Source: Phoenix dactylifera (taxonomy: Eukaryota > Streptophyta > Magnoliopsida > Arecales > Arecaceae). From it: 64,000 bases of DNA. This document shows positions 11,866-22,700 of the stretch, piece after piece (position 1 is the first letter of the stretch; every line of letters starts with the position of its first letter). A program made the translations under genes and the position numbers. The DNA is taken from NCBI RefSeq assembly GCF_009389715.1, contig NC_052399.1, forward strand, positions 19,285,646 to 19,349,645, read 5' to 3'. Under the pieces are notes generated by a model, which worked only from the letters and a program-made list of their open reading frames with translations, was not told the origin of the DNA and ran no database searches.

Positions 11866-12495
11866 GCATCGAATGGCGTTGAAAGGCGTCGAATGGCGTT
11901 GAATGTCGTCGAATGGCGTCGAAATGTCGTCGAATGGCGTCGAAGTGTCGTCGAATGGCGTCGAAGTGTCGTCGAATGGCGTCGAATGGCGTCGAATGTC
12001 GTCGAATGGCGTCGAATGGCGTCGAATGGCGTCGAATGTCGTCGAATGGCGTCGAATGGCGTCGAATGTCGTCGAATGGCGTCGAATGGCGTCGAATGGC
12101 GTTGAAATGTCGTCGAATGGCGTCGAAGTGTCGTCGAATGGCGTCGAAGTGTCGTCGAATGGCGTCGAATGTCGTCGAATGGCGTCGAATGTCGTCGAAT
12201 GTCATCGAATGGCGTCGAATGGCGTCTCGTCGAATGGCGTCGAATGGCGTCGAATGGCGTCGAATGGCGTCGAATGTCGTCGAATGGCGTCGAATGTCGT
12301 CGAATGGCGTTGAAATGTCGTCGAATGGCGTCGAAGTGTCGTCGAATGGCGTCGAATGTCGTCGAATGGCGTCGAATGTCGTCGAATGGCGTCGAATGGC
12401 GTCGAATGGCATCGAATGGCATCGAATGTCGTCGAATGGCGTCGAATGTCGTCGAATGGCGTCGAATGGAGTCGAGTGTCGTCGAGTCGGCGAGT
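11866..12495. repeat. GTCGAATGGC decamer array, about 630 bp
   Basis: About sixty copies of a 10-bp unit alternate among GTCGAATGGC, GTCGAATGTC and rarer 11-bp forms (GTCGAAATGT, GTCGAAGTGT). Because 10 is not a multiple of 3, stop-free repeats are open in several frames on both strands and mimic proteins (MASNGVEWRR or HSTPFDAIRR periodicity). These ORFs should not be annotated as genes. The array is in the non-coding internal region of the Tat-type element, between gag and the polypurine tract. Confidence 0.95.
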
Positions 12496-12699
12496 GTCGA
12501 GGGACGCCCTATTCGGGGCGACGTTGGTCGTTTTTTGGATTCTCCGACCTGGAAATAGATAAAATATTAAAATTATTTAAAGCCAAAGTGGCGTCCTGTA
12601 CCTTTTGGAGATATTTTGATGGCTTCCGAGCTTCGAAGTCCCTTAGGACTTAGCTTGGCACTAGCTTTCTTTGGCTCGATTTTCTGGGGGAGGTGTTCT

Positions 12700-12845
12700 G
12701 CATTCGGGCTTCTGAGCTCGGGCTTCGGAGCTTGGCAGCCTTCTGAGCTCGGCGGCCTTTGGTGCTCGGCCTTCTGAGCTCGGCGGCCTTCGGAGCTCGG
12801 CCTTCTGAGCTCGGCGGCCTTCGGAGCTCGGCAGCCTTCTGGACC
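12700..12845. repeat. CTCGG-rich tandem repeats (TTCTGAGCTCGGCGGCC units)
   Basis: Imperfect 17-30 bp units of the type ttctgagctcggcggccttcgg recur. They resemble the U3 repeats of the same element (11220-11430), so related repeats occur in the LTR and in the interior. Confidence 0.75.
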
Positions 12846-13058
12846 ATGAAAGGATTTAGCTTCATAGTACTTTCTTGGGGTAGAATCTCCTATGAATCTA
12901 GCCAGAGGAGCGCTCATCCCTTTTGGTCTTCATCAGAAAAGGAGATGTGACTTTCACAGAGCACGGATGCTTTGAGGAAGCTCTTTTTTTCCGAGCTCGG
13001 AGCTTCTGGTGCCTCTAGTTGCCCGCCCTCTGATGGTATTGATGATGCCCGTGAGAGG

Positions 13059-14531
13059 TCAGTTGTCATTCTGCTCCTTATGCGGCACTGGATTTTGTTC
13101 CTCGGGCTTTCTCCTGTAGGCATGATCACGGACAAAATAACTCAACCGACCTCGGCGGACAAGTGCCTCGATCTCATCACGAAGCTCGTAGCAATCCTCC
13201 GTATCATGGCCGTGATCTCGGTGGAAGCGGCAGTACTTTTTCGAGTGCTTCCGCGACTCTGTCGGACGCATTCTCAATGGAGGTCGGAGGTAGCCCCGAC
13301 CCTCAATCTCCATGAGGATTTCTGCTCGGGTGGATGTGAGAGGAGTGTACGTCTGAAATTTTTGGAGGGGAGACCCCGGGCGAGCTAGGCTCTTGGGCCA
13401 AGGAGGCTCTTTCTCATGCCAGGGGAATCTGCTACTTGGTTGGGAGTGCTCCTGGTGCTTCTTCTGCATCTTGGCAGGTTGTTCGGCTTCCTCCCGCCGA
13501 GAGGCCATGGCTTCCTCAGCCTTGGCGTACTTGCGAGCTCGGGCCAACATTTCGGTGAGGTCCGCAGGGAAGTTCTTCTCGATAGAGAAGAGGAACCTGT
13601 AAGACCGGGCTCCAGTCTTTAGTGCCGACATGGCGATTGACTGGTCCAGCTCTCGGACTTCCCATGTTGCGGCAGTAAACCGATCCAAGTACTCCTTGAA
13701 GGACTCTCCCTCCTTTTGTTTGATGTCAAGGAGGGAGTCCGACGTCCGCCGCTGGGGCTGGCTAGCGGCAAAATTACTGGCAAACTGCCTGCCGAGCTGC
13801 TCAAAGGAGGAGACAGTACTCGGCTTCAGCCTGGTGAACCAAAGCCGGGCCGGTCCTCGGAGCGTTGCTGGAAAGGCTTTGCACATCATAGCCTCCGAGG
13901 CTCCTTGTAGGGCCATTAAGACCCGATAACTCTCCAGGTGGTCGAGGGGGTCGGCCCTGCCGTTGTAAGGCTCCACCTGGGGCATCTTGAACCGCGGCGG
14001 GACTGGTTCGTCATCAATTTGCTGGGAGAATGGGGACTTTGTGGTGAACTCAAAGTCACCATCACGTCCCGGTTTCCTTCCATGGAGTGCCTGGATCTGG
14101 CGCTCCAGCTCCTCGACCTTCTTGTCGAGCTCATCATTCTGGGGGATCGCTGCAGCGGTCCGTTCTGGTGCAAGTTGCCCTGGAACTGACTCGGCCTCTG
14201 AGGGTTGGGGCCAGCCACCAGGGCCTCTAGCTGGGTGTTCTCTCCAGAGGGAGGCCTGGACTTGAGAGTCCTGACCTCGAAAGGGAAGTCCGCTTGTAGG
14301 AGGCTCCGGTTGAACTGGGGCCGGAGGGGGCGGTACCGTCGGGGCGCCCCTAGGTTGCAAGCCTTGGATAGCGGTAGCCAAGGCCTGCACCTGTTGCACC
14401 AGGGCATGAAACTGCTCCGGCCGAACTTGAGGGGTTGACTCGGCCGGAGGTGGCGAGTTCTGGACAGAGTGTCCAGGACTAAGTGGAGGACGTCGAGAGG
14501 CGTTGGAGGCCCCTTTGCTTCTTAGTTTCAT
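13059..14531 (-). CDS. Gag protein of the Tat-type LTR element (490 aa)
   Basis: This is the capsid/nucleocapsid precursor that would package element RNA into virus-like particles. The start chosen is the ATG at 14531, only about 33 bases after the 5' LTR; the open frame extends upstream into the LTR, but those Met codons lie in the LTR itself. The N-terminal third is Pro/Ser/Gln-rich. The middle holds the retrotransposon gag domain, with LRGPARLWFTRLKPSTVSSF and EGESFKEYLDRFTAATWEV. Near the C-terminus is a single CxxxH...C-type zinc finger (YCRFHRDHGHDTEDCYELRD), typical of RIRE2/Tat gag proteins. The frame has no internal stop. No pol frame follows: after the stop at 13059 only repeats and non-coding sequence lead to the polypurine tract. 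Confidence 0.88.
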   Translation of the reverse strand: MKLRSKGASNASRRPPLSPGHSVQNSPPPAESTPQVRPEQFHALVQQVQALATAIQGLQPRGAPTVPPPPAPVQPEPPTSGLPFRGQDSQVQASLWREHPARGPGGWPQPSEAESVPGQLAPERTAAAIPQNDELDKKVEELERQIQALHGRKPGRDGDFEFTTKSPFSQQIDDEPVPPRFKMPQVEPYNGRADPLDHLESYRVLMALQGASEAMMCKAFPATLRGPARLWFTRLKPSTVSSFEQLGRQFASNFAASQPQRRTSDSLLDIKQKEGESFKEYLDRFTAATWEVRELDQSIAMSALKTGARSYRFLFSIEKNFPADLTEMLARARKYAKAEEAMASRREEAEQPAKMQKKHQEHSQPSSRFPWHEKEPPWPKSLARPGSPLQKFQTYTPLTSTRAEILMEIEGRGYLRPPLRMRPTESRKHSKKYCRFHRDHGHDTEDCYELRDEIEALVRRGRLSYFVRDHAYRRKPEEQNPVPHKEQNDN

Positions 14532-14544
14532 GGCAGCAACTCGG

Positions 14545-14562
14545 GCCCTTCCTCTAGCGCCA
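14545..14562 (-). other. Candidate primer-binding site
   Basis: On the minus strand, two bases after the 5' LTR, the sequence TGGCGCTAGAGGAAGGGC starts with the TGG that pairs with tRNA CCA ends. I did not assign the tRNA. Confidence 0.55.
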
Positions 14563-14564
14563 AC

Positions 14565-14968
14565 TGTTGCTGGAAATTCCGGACCCGGGGGCCGCCGCGA
14601 ACCGAGAAGAGGGAGGAGCCTCCGCTGCCGGGACGGTGGGTGGCGGTGCGCCGACGGCTGGCGTCCTCCTGGAGAGTCCTGCAAAAAGCCGGTGGCCGGG
14701 CTTTTCCGGCGCCGGCCCTCTGATGCTTAAGTCAGAGGGGGCTTAACTTTGAAGAAGAGAGAGGGATCGTATGTAGAAGTCCGAAAAATCCCCTTGGGAG
14801 GAAGAGGCCTCCCCCATCTCAGAGGGAGAAGCTCCCCTTTTATAGGGAGAGTGGCAGGATTACCTGTGATGTGACTGGGCGAATTAATGGGTTACCGTCA
14901 CTGTCAGGGAGCGGACGGATTTGGGTGCTATAATTGCATTTGTGGGGTGGTCCATTTTTCCACCAACA
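14565..14968 (-). repeat. 5' LTR of the Tat-type element, internally deleted (404 bp)
   Basis: It is identical to the 3' LTR except for two visible substitutions and the loss of 722 bp, equivalent to 10855-11576 in the other copy. The junction carries a 4-bp microhomology GAGC, present at both breakpoints in the long copy (10851-10854 and 11573-11576). The lost part is nearly all of U3 upstream of the TATA box (14837-14845), so promoter strength is probably changed. Confidence 0.9.
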
Positions 14969-14973
14969 GTATC

Positions 14974-16765
14974 CATGGTAATCATTTGTCTATTACACAT
15001 GCAGCATGCATCTCGAAATGATAGGATGCATGTATGCGAGACCATATAGCCAAAATCTTTTCATATATGCTCACTTATTTTGCGATGCAATCCTTTGGAG
15101 ATATGTCTCTCTACTAGACTGATCATGATCCATTTGAGTTCCTATTAGTAGTGGAGGGTCTGGTCTAATACATGAAGAGTAGATGGGTGATGGTAGGATT
15201 TTAATATGGTCCCGTCATTCAGCGAATGCTGGGGCATTCATTAACCTTCCCATACTAGAAAGCCTAAATAGTTGCCCAAGATTATTTTTGGCTCTAAAAG
15301 AATTGCACAAAAAACTTTACTTGAAAACATTAACAAATTATTATTATACTAGAGATTCCAAACACTAAAACTATTTTTATTTTTTCCATTCAAATTCTAA
15401 TGAGAAAAAGAAAATCTCTAGCAATAGTCGAACAAGGTTTTCATCTTGGAAATTTGGAATTCGATATCGTTTTATACGGACAAGGAACACATTATAATAT
15501 AAAATAATATCTCGATGAATAATTCTAATATGTAAAATATTTTTATTATTAACTATTTAAATACCGGCGTATCTCGTACCTTCGGGTCATGTCGGTGTTG
15601 CCCAGGGTTTTGAAGTCTTTTCGACGTCCACCCCATTTTCGTTCGTAAATGTACGTCATGCATTACACTCTACACTCACCGTTCGATAATTCTTGAAAAT
15701 TTCAGAGAGATGGGATATCAGCCGTCCATCAAACATTCCATCTCTCCCATTAGTCTTGCCAAGTGCAGGCTAACGCAGGTACGAAGCGACGGAATTAGCG
15801 CACACGTACGCGCGGGCTCACGTGCCATCGTACCAACCATCGCCATCTTCGAGCCGGACAAGGCTCCCCCAGTGCCCTCGCCAACCGGCTCTCCGCTGCC
15901 AGACTGGCCGTCCTCTTCTGACGGCCGCACATCTCCGCCTGTCGCTCTCACCCATCCCCGGCCCCCACTTCGCGCTTCTCGAAATCCAACACCACTAAAA
16001 TCCGACAATCACTGCGTGCCATGTAACCCGAAGGCACGTGTCGAATGCATAGACACTCAGAGGGTGGCCCAATCCGGTTCTCTGCCGCATTAGCCCAGTT
16101 CCACCGGTGCTGTTGTCCCCGTGGAACTGTTCTTCTTGTCCTATGCCATCCAAATAAGACAGGGGAAATGCGAAAAAACTATAGGAGGGGAAACGGTGAA
16201 AAGTTTAGGCCACCGTTAGAACATAGATTTGAAACAGCAGATCGCGAAATATCTTCCGGCGCGGCCACCACAATCATGGCGTCCCTAAAGTCGAAGGAGG
16301 AAAGGACAAAGGAGAGGAGGGTTCCTCACAGGCACCGTCGACGGATTGGACGTGACATTCTTCTTTATTTTTTTGTTTTGTCGTGAACTCAGGACTCTGT
16401 TTCCATCAGCTCACGTTTCCGCTGGCTGCTTCTCCAGGCCAGGGCCTTCGAGGGAGAGCGACGGCAAAGAAAAAGATTAGGCTCTACGTCGGTAACTGGA
16501 ACCGGCCCGGCCGAGATGGGAAAGATAGATATTGGTGTCCGGCAAAGTCGGCTCGTAATTCACGAGGTGATGTAGGGGTATATTGGTAAAATGTCCGTAC
16601 CGATTCTAATTGCTCAATAGGCCAAGAAGTGGACGAGAAAAGGCGAAACGAATCCCAAAGTCGAAGCGAGTTGGACACTCTGGATTCTATATTTCTCTTT
16701 CCTTATCAACTGCTCCCCAAGACTTACAGGGTGCTATCCTTATCTGTGGTCCGCGGAGAAGCGAG
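14974..16765. other. Upstream region of the GDSL esterase gene
   Basis: 15000-15700 is AT-rich spacer. 15710-16093 has an open frame of 127 codons in a GC-richer island, but its Pro/Ser-rich product matches nothing I know and I do not call it a gene. 16100-16765 should include the promoter and 5' UTR of the gene starting at 16766. No TATA box was placed with confidence. Confidence 0.4.
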
Positions 16766-19700
16766 ATGCGTCCGAAGTTGGTGTTGTTCGGAGACTCCAT
16801 CACGGAGGAGGCCTTTGGGGATGGGGGCTGGGGAGCCGCTCTCGCCCACCATTTCTCCCGCACGGTGAGTTCAACCTTGAGATCTGGGATTGCCGAGTTC
16901 TCTCGGTCTCCGTCCCTGTCTCTCCGATTTCTTGTCTATTTTTGAGATCTGGTGAATTTTATATATGGTGGGTGATCAGGCGGACGTGGTGCTGCGAGGG
17001 TACAGCGGGTACAACACGAGGTGGGCGCTGAGGGTGGTGGAGAGGGCGATGGATGGGGTGTGCGTGGAGGGTAAATCACCGATGGCGGTGACGGTATTCT
17101 TCGGAGCCAACGACGCCTCCCTCGCCGATCGGAGCAGCGGCTTCCAGCACGTGCCCCTCCCGGAGTACCAAAACAACCTCCGTGCCATCTGTTCCTTTCT
17201 CAAGGTACGACGCCGCCACCGGGTGGCTCTCTCCTCCAGTTTTTAACTGGTGTATCACACAAGCATACCTCACGTGATGCCCCCACGTGCGGTTGAACCG
17301 TCTCACATTGCTTGTTATTATCGTACCGCCCCCTACGTGGGCCGACCATGTGTGTAATAACGCTGATTTTTAGGGCTCGTGGGCCGGCCCGGAGTGGCCA
17401 GGCCTAGACCGACAGCTCCCAGTCCCAGCCCTGGTAGTGTTGATGGCTGCAAAAAAAATTTCACGTAATATCTTATTTAACGTTCTTAACGCATGCTTGG
17501 AAGCAGGAACTCCCCGGTATCATTCTTTTCTGCAGAAGAAATTCGATATGTGCATCCATGTTTTTTCTTTCTTATTATATAATCTCGCATTCATGCCACC
17601 ATCTTTTTTATGGGATTATATTACTAGGCCTAGACTAGGGTGCTCATGGTCCCCATCCAACAGTCAACTGAGTCAAGCATGCATGTGATGTGTAAAGAAG
17701 GAAAGGCCTAAATAATGATATTCTGACGCCTTCCCAAAATCTCGCTACTTCCCTTCCTTGTTGTTGTTATTATTATTATTATTATTATTACCATTAGTTA
17801 AAGAGCTAATAATCAATTACATAAAGTTACTATTATGAAGGACTGTTAATATAGAGCCCCCTTTGTGCGCTTTGGCTGTTAGTTGAGCATCACCAATGAA
17901 ATATATCAGCGGTCAATTAATTGATAGTGGGTGGAAGTTTATATCAGGTCCCAGATTCTATAGAAGCTCGTTTATGGCTTTATTTATACTGATTTTCTGT
18001 CCTTTTACTTCTTGTACCTTTTGTATATGTATGGTTCAGCACCTATGGCCTTCTACTGTTGTGATCCTCATCACACCACCACCTATCGACGAGGACGGGC
18101 GACTCCGGTAATTCTATAAGTCCCTCCAATCTGTTTTAAATTGATTGCTTGCAGAATTTTTTATCTTATCATAGTTGAAAGCTTGGTGAATTGGTTTTAA
18201 ATTAGCAACGGACTTTAAATGGGTTGGCACACCTTGTATGGAATCTGAAACATTCCTTTGTAATATTCTTGAACTTGATAATGAATAGTAGGTACCCGAT
18301 TAAGCTGCATGGTTCTTGCGGAAATTTTGTCATTTTAGGCTGTACATTCATATTACTGCAACCTTTCTGACATCCAATTTGGGCTGTAAATTAACATCAC
18401 AGCAGTCGGTTGTATTGGGGGTTTTGGGGGGGGGGGGGGATGCTTCATATGAAGAAGTTACATTAGCTTTAATTTCCAGTCTGGCGGCCCTTCTAAGTGT
18501 TGGTTGAGAAGGGAGCAGTACAAGGCTTACGCATAGTCGCTAACATTTTTGTGTGAGATTTTTGTATCTTGCTGGCTTTATAAATGTGCTTCTCTTGATA
18601 TTATTATAATTTCAGAGGCATTTGCTTTTGGATTGGTCTATAGGAAGAACGCCATGTGCTGTAGGACGATTTTTCTGCTTTATTGGAATATCATGGGATC
18701 TATATAGCCACTATATTTTTGCCAGCTGAGCTAATTCATCTTGATAGGCATTTCCTGTTGTCTTATTGAAATGCTAGGTTTTTATCGGTATGTTAGATAA
18801 TCTGGCAAGCAGCATCAGGGCCATAAGAAAAGCTGATGGAGCACATGTTATGCCCTTCTAACATTGCTTGGCAGCCCCATTTTTCTATCAATTTAGAGCT
18901 AACAACTATGGAACACATCGACGGATAAACCATGACTTTTAGATTGTTGTACCTTGCTGGCCTAGTGAATGCTTTGTTATGATGTGTGGCTCAGTTTCGG
19001 AGGGATAACCTGGAAATTATATGATGAAATGGTCTTTAAATAAATTTCTAATACTATCTGGTATCTGGTATTTCTTTTTCTATCTGCGTTCAATATCCTT
19101 GGTTATAAATTTAAAAAAATAATATAAAAGAAGCTTGGTTGCAAAGGTGAGGAGCAAAAATGGTCTCTCAAAACATCCATACAGGTATGATCATCTAACC
19201 CATAAATAGGTTTCAGATATTTTGCAAAAAGCATTCTTAATTATATCTCATTGTGGTGTATCCAAAAACATCCTAAATGAGTTGTAAAAATATTCACAGC
19301 GTTTTACTATGATCAGTGAACTTTAACTTAGGTTATGTTACAAATATCTATTGTTTACTAACTCCTGTTCAGGGTCATTATCAATTCAATGCTGTCATGT
19401 CCTTCCAGAATTTCTTAGGTCTTCTTCACCTTTTCTTGATACTAAAATGCAAGCCCAAGCTCAATTCTATACTTATTGCTGCATGTTCTGGTTCTATCAT
19501 CATTCATTGGCTTGCTGCTCATCCCTCAGTGATATTTGGCACGACTTTAGTACTTTTTTTTTTGTTGAAAAAAAGGGAAGAGGGGGGGTGAGGAGAACTT
19601 CACCTGCGTAGCAACCCCCACTAGGCCCCCTCCTCGCTGGAGAATATTCGATACGGGCAGACAAGTTTTACTCATACCCTCCCCACTCGCGGGGGGGCCT

Positions 19701-22700
19701 CATCAACGTGGCAGCCCCTTCCACGTGTGAGTACGTCACACCAGCACCACCTAAGTACCAGCAGATCAGATGGCGACTCCACTGGACAAACCAGGCGGGG
19801 GGCATCTGGTCTCCGCATTTAATCGACGCCCACGCGTTCGAACCTGGGCCACTCTGGTGGAATCTTAGCCCCGTTCCAACCGTGCTACTACCTCGGTGGT
19901 CACGACTTTAGTACTTCAACCAGAGTATTTTGGCTGAGTCTTAATTTTTTACTATGTATCTGGCATTTGATATTTTTTCGCGTTGCTTGAATTTTAGAGC
20001 AAATATCTGCTTTCGCATCTCATAAGTGAACTCCGGTTTTATTTTATTATTGTTTAAAATATCTGCTTGATTGAAACATCCCAAATTTACTCTCTCACAT
20101 TTAGCTCACAAGGAAATCTTGCAAAATACTTTCTCCTTTTCAATTTAGATATGAAAACTTTTTAGTGCTGGATAACAAAGTGCTTGTGGTGGGAGCTTTT
20201 AAAATCTGTATGCAAACCGACAATGCAGTCTGAACTGTGTTGCACAATTATGTGTTTGAGTTCAAATAGTTCAAGGATTCCACCTTGTTCTCCCCTCCTC
20301 CCCTGTAAGTGCTCCTATTTATGTGGAAAAGACATCTGCTTAGAATTTCATTTTTATACGATGTGAGCGAAGCTAGAGGGTTCTAAAGAAGACCATTATT
20401 TCTCTCTGTCCATGATAGAGGGGGAAAGCTTGTCCTGACAGATATGGTCACCAAACCAAAGAATCTTAAATGAAGACCACTACTCGAATGCTTTTTACTC
20501 TCTGTTGTCTGTCACAGAAATCAACCTTTGCTGAAAGACATAATGGGATGGAAAGCTGCTTGACATGTTTTCTATGCTTCTCATGTATTCCGATAGGCCA
20601 ATCTGGCCACTGATTTTCTAACCTCCCAAGCATTACAAGGTAGCTTTACCATCATTGCAGATGACTGTATCCATCCGGCTCTAGCCCAGATCCTAAGATC
20701 TGTTGGTTTTGGTGTTACTTTTCTCAGGCATGCTTCTATAAACTGGTTATAACTTTTTTTGTTTTCAACTTCAACTCCTTGTACCGAAAAAAAGGAGTTA
20801 GAGCTCCTTTTATAGTTAGTTTTTTTCTCCATTTGCAAACTACTCTGGAACTGTGTAAAGAGCTAGATACAAGCAATATAATTCAAAGAATCTTCATTGC
20901 TTATATAAAAATCTCTTAGAAAAAAGGAACATTGAGTTAATAGAGACTTGAGAGTTTTAAGATACTTAGTGCCTCCATCTTTGAGGCACAAATTATAAGC
21001 CAAGATAATCAAGGGTGCCATCATCTCTAGGTAGACCTTTCAATAATGGAACAAGGCAGGTTTTTAACTTAACAATGAGGCATGATGAAGATTAATTTAT
21101 TTAACCTTCAATGTTTCTAACAACAGTATAGATTGCAGAGAAAAGGCTTTTAACTGTGTTCGGTAAAGTCAAGTTTTAAGATTTTCTCTCTATTTTTGGG
21201 GTAAGGAGCTTGTTTAAGAATAGATAGATGTTACCTGGTGGGTTTCTGTCACATATTAGTGTTGATTTGCAATAGAACAAGGAGATACATAATTTCTAAA
21301 TGAAGTAGCCACCAGTTCAATATGTGCAAAAAAATCTAAAATGCTGATTTCTTGGAAGGGAATTGCTTCTGTTAATAATCAAAGCTTATTGTGCAGAGTG
21401 ATTACGAAATCAAGAAAAAAGCCCTGCTCAAATGCATTAATCTTTTAAATATGGTTGATACTCGTTACTTGTAGGCTGCTAATTTTAGCAAACAAAAGGC
21501 CTGTCTTCAATGAGTTGTTTTATTTGAATCCTTATAGAGAATATTAGTCATGGACACATTCTACAAGCGTGGTAGAAACTGCCCCTTGTATATAATGGAC
21601 ACAACTTGCACCTTAACATCATAAAGTGAATGCCTGTGCACAGAACTGGACAATGAACTCCACATCTCCCCACCCACCCATACCGTGTTCGCTATGTTTA
21701 TTCTCTTTGGCTTTGGGGCCTCCTGGGGAAGGTGGAGTGGGTGGTTTAAAGAAATAAAGAAATGCATTCTCCAAAAGTATGGATGAATTTATCAAGTCAT
21801 ATGAATAACAGAAAAAGGATCACAATTACCTATACTTCGTATGTCATGTGCATTGCATGTGCCTGATGCTAGTATGTATTAATGCATCAAGTAATTTCAG
21901 TATGATGGTTTGCATACATTTAGTGGATTTGAACTCATTGACCTAGTTTGAAATGTATTTGAATTGTTTTAATTTCAATTTCTAGTCCACTGATCTTTAT
22001 ATAGATCTTTCCTTGGAATCCAGTATTCAATCTCTTGGTTCTAGGAAATATAAATAAAAAATCCTGAATATTTTGGTTTTTGGATGTACCTATGTGGACG
22101 TTTTTTGTCTTTTTCATCGAGTCATTTAGCCTTTCTTCTGTAGAGGTTCCATTTATTCAACATATATAGAGGGGGTCGTAAATCATAATTTTGGGCTTAT
22201 GTCTAAGCATAGAAGATCAACTAAGTTATCGATGATATATATGTACACAACACACACACACACACATATATATATATAGAGAGAGAGAGATTGAAGAGAT
22301 TGAGATACAAAACGAGTTACATTTTCTTCTTTTCTTCAAAGGGTTTTTCACCTTTTTTTCTTCTGTGGGCGTCTACTATAGTTATTTTTGTGTGTCGTCT
22401 AACGGTTTTGGGTTCAACAAGCAACTGATTTATCCCCTTCACACGCACAAAAAAAAAAACCAACAAGCAACCTATCTACACTAAAAGGTGGAGGGACTTA
22501 TTATAACCATAGGATTTTTAGAGTAACATGCTTCATTATTGGTCTGTCCGGTCAACATGGTTTATATCTGGTAGGCAATCCATAATTTATATTTATGACA
22601 ATCCCTCTTTGCCTTCAGCATTCCACTGGTCAGCTGTGAAAGCTTCTATATATCATATGTGTAATTTAACCCCTGAAGAGGAAAATAAAATATCTAGGAA

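Larger units (their letters stand above)
10507..14968 (-). mobile_element. Complete non-autonomous LTR retrotransposon, Tat lineage (Ty3/gypsy)
   Basis: Two LTRs begin TGTTGCTGG and end CACCAACA on the plus strand and are flanked by an identical 5-bp target duplication, GTATC (10502-10506 and 14969-14973). On the minus strand the order is 5' LTR (14968-14565), a candidate primer-binding site, gag, a long non-coding region rich in tandem repeats, a polypurine tract and the 3' LTR (11632-10507). There is no protease, reverse transcriptase, RNase H or integrase. Mobility would need enzymes from a relative. Aligned parts of the LTRs differ at only two positions that I can see in about 404 bases, so the insertion is recent. 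The 5' LTR is 722 bp shorter than the 3' LTR. Confidence 0.9.

Noticed and set aside
11772..12653. Long ORFs of 130-246 codons on both strands with ten-residue periodicity
   Set aside because: They are translations of the GTCGAATGGC decamer array, which is open in several frames by arithmetic. No codon bias or protein family supports them.
15710..16093. 127-codon Pro/Ser-rich ORF upstream of the GDSL gene
   Set aside because: No family, signal or conserved motif was seen, and it lies in a promoter-proximal GC-rich patch.
19835..19850. Possible tRNA gene (B-box GTTCGAAC)
   Set aside because: No cloverleaf forms around it, and the target duplication and A-tail show it is the B box of a SINE.
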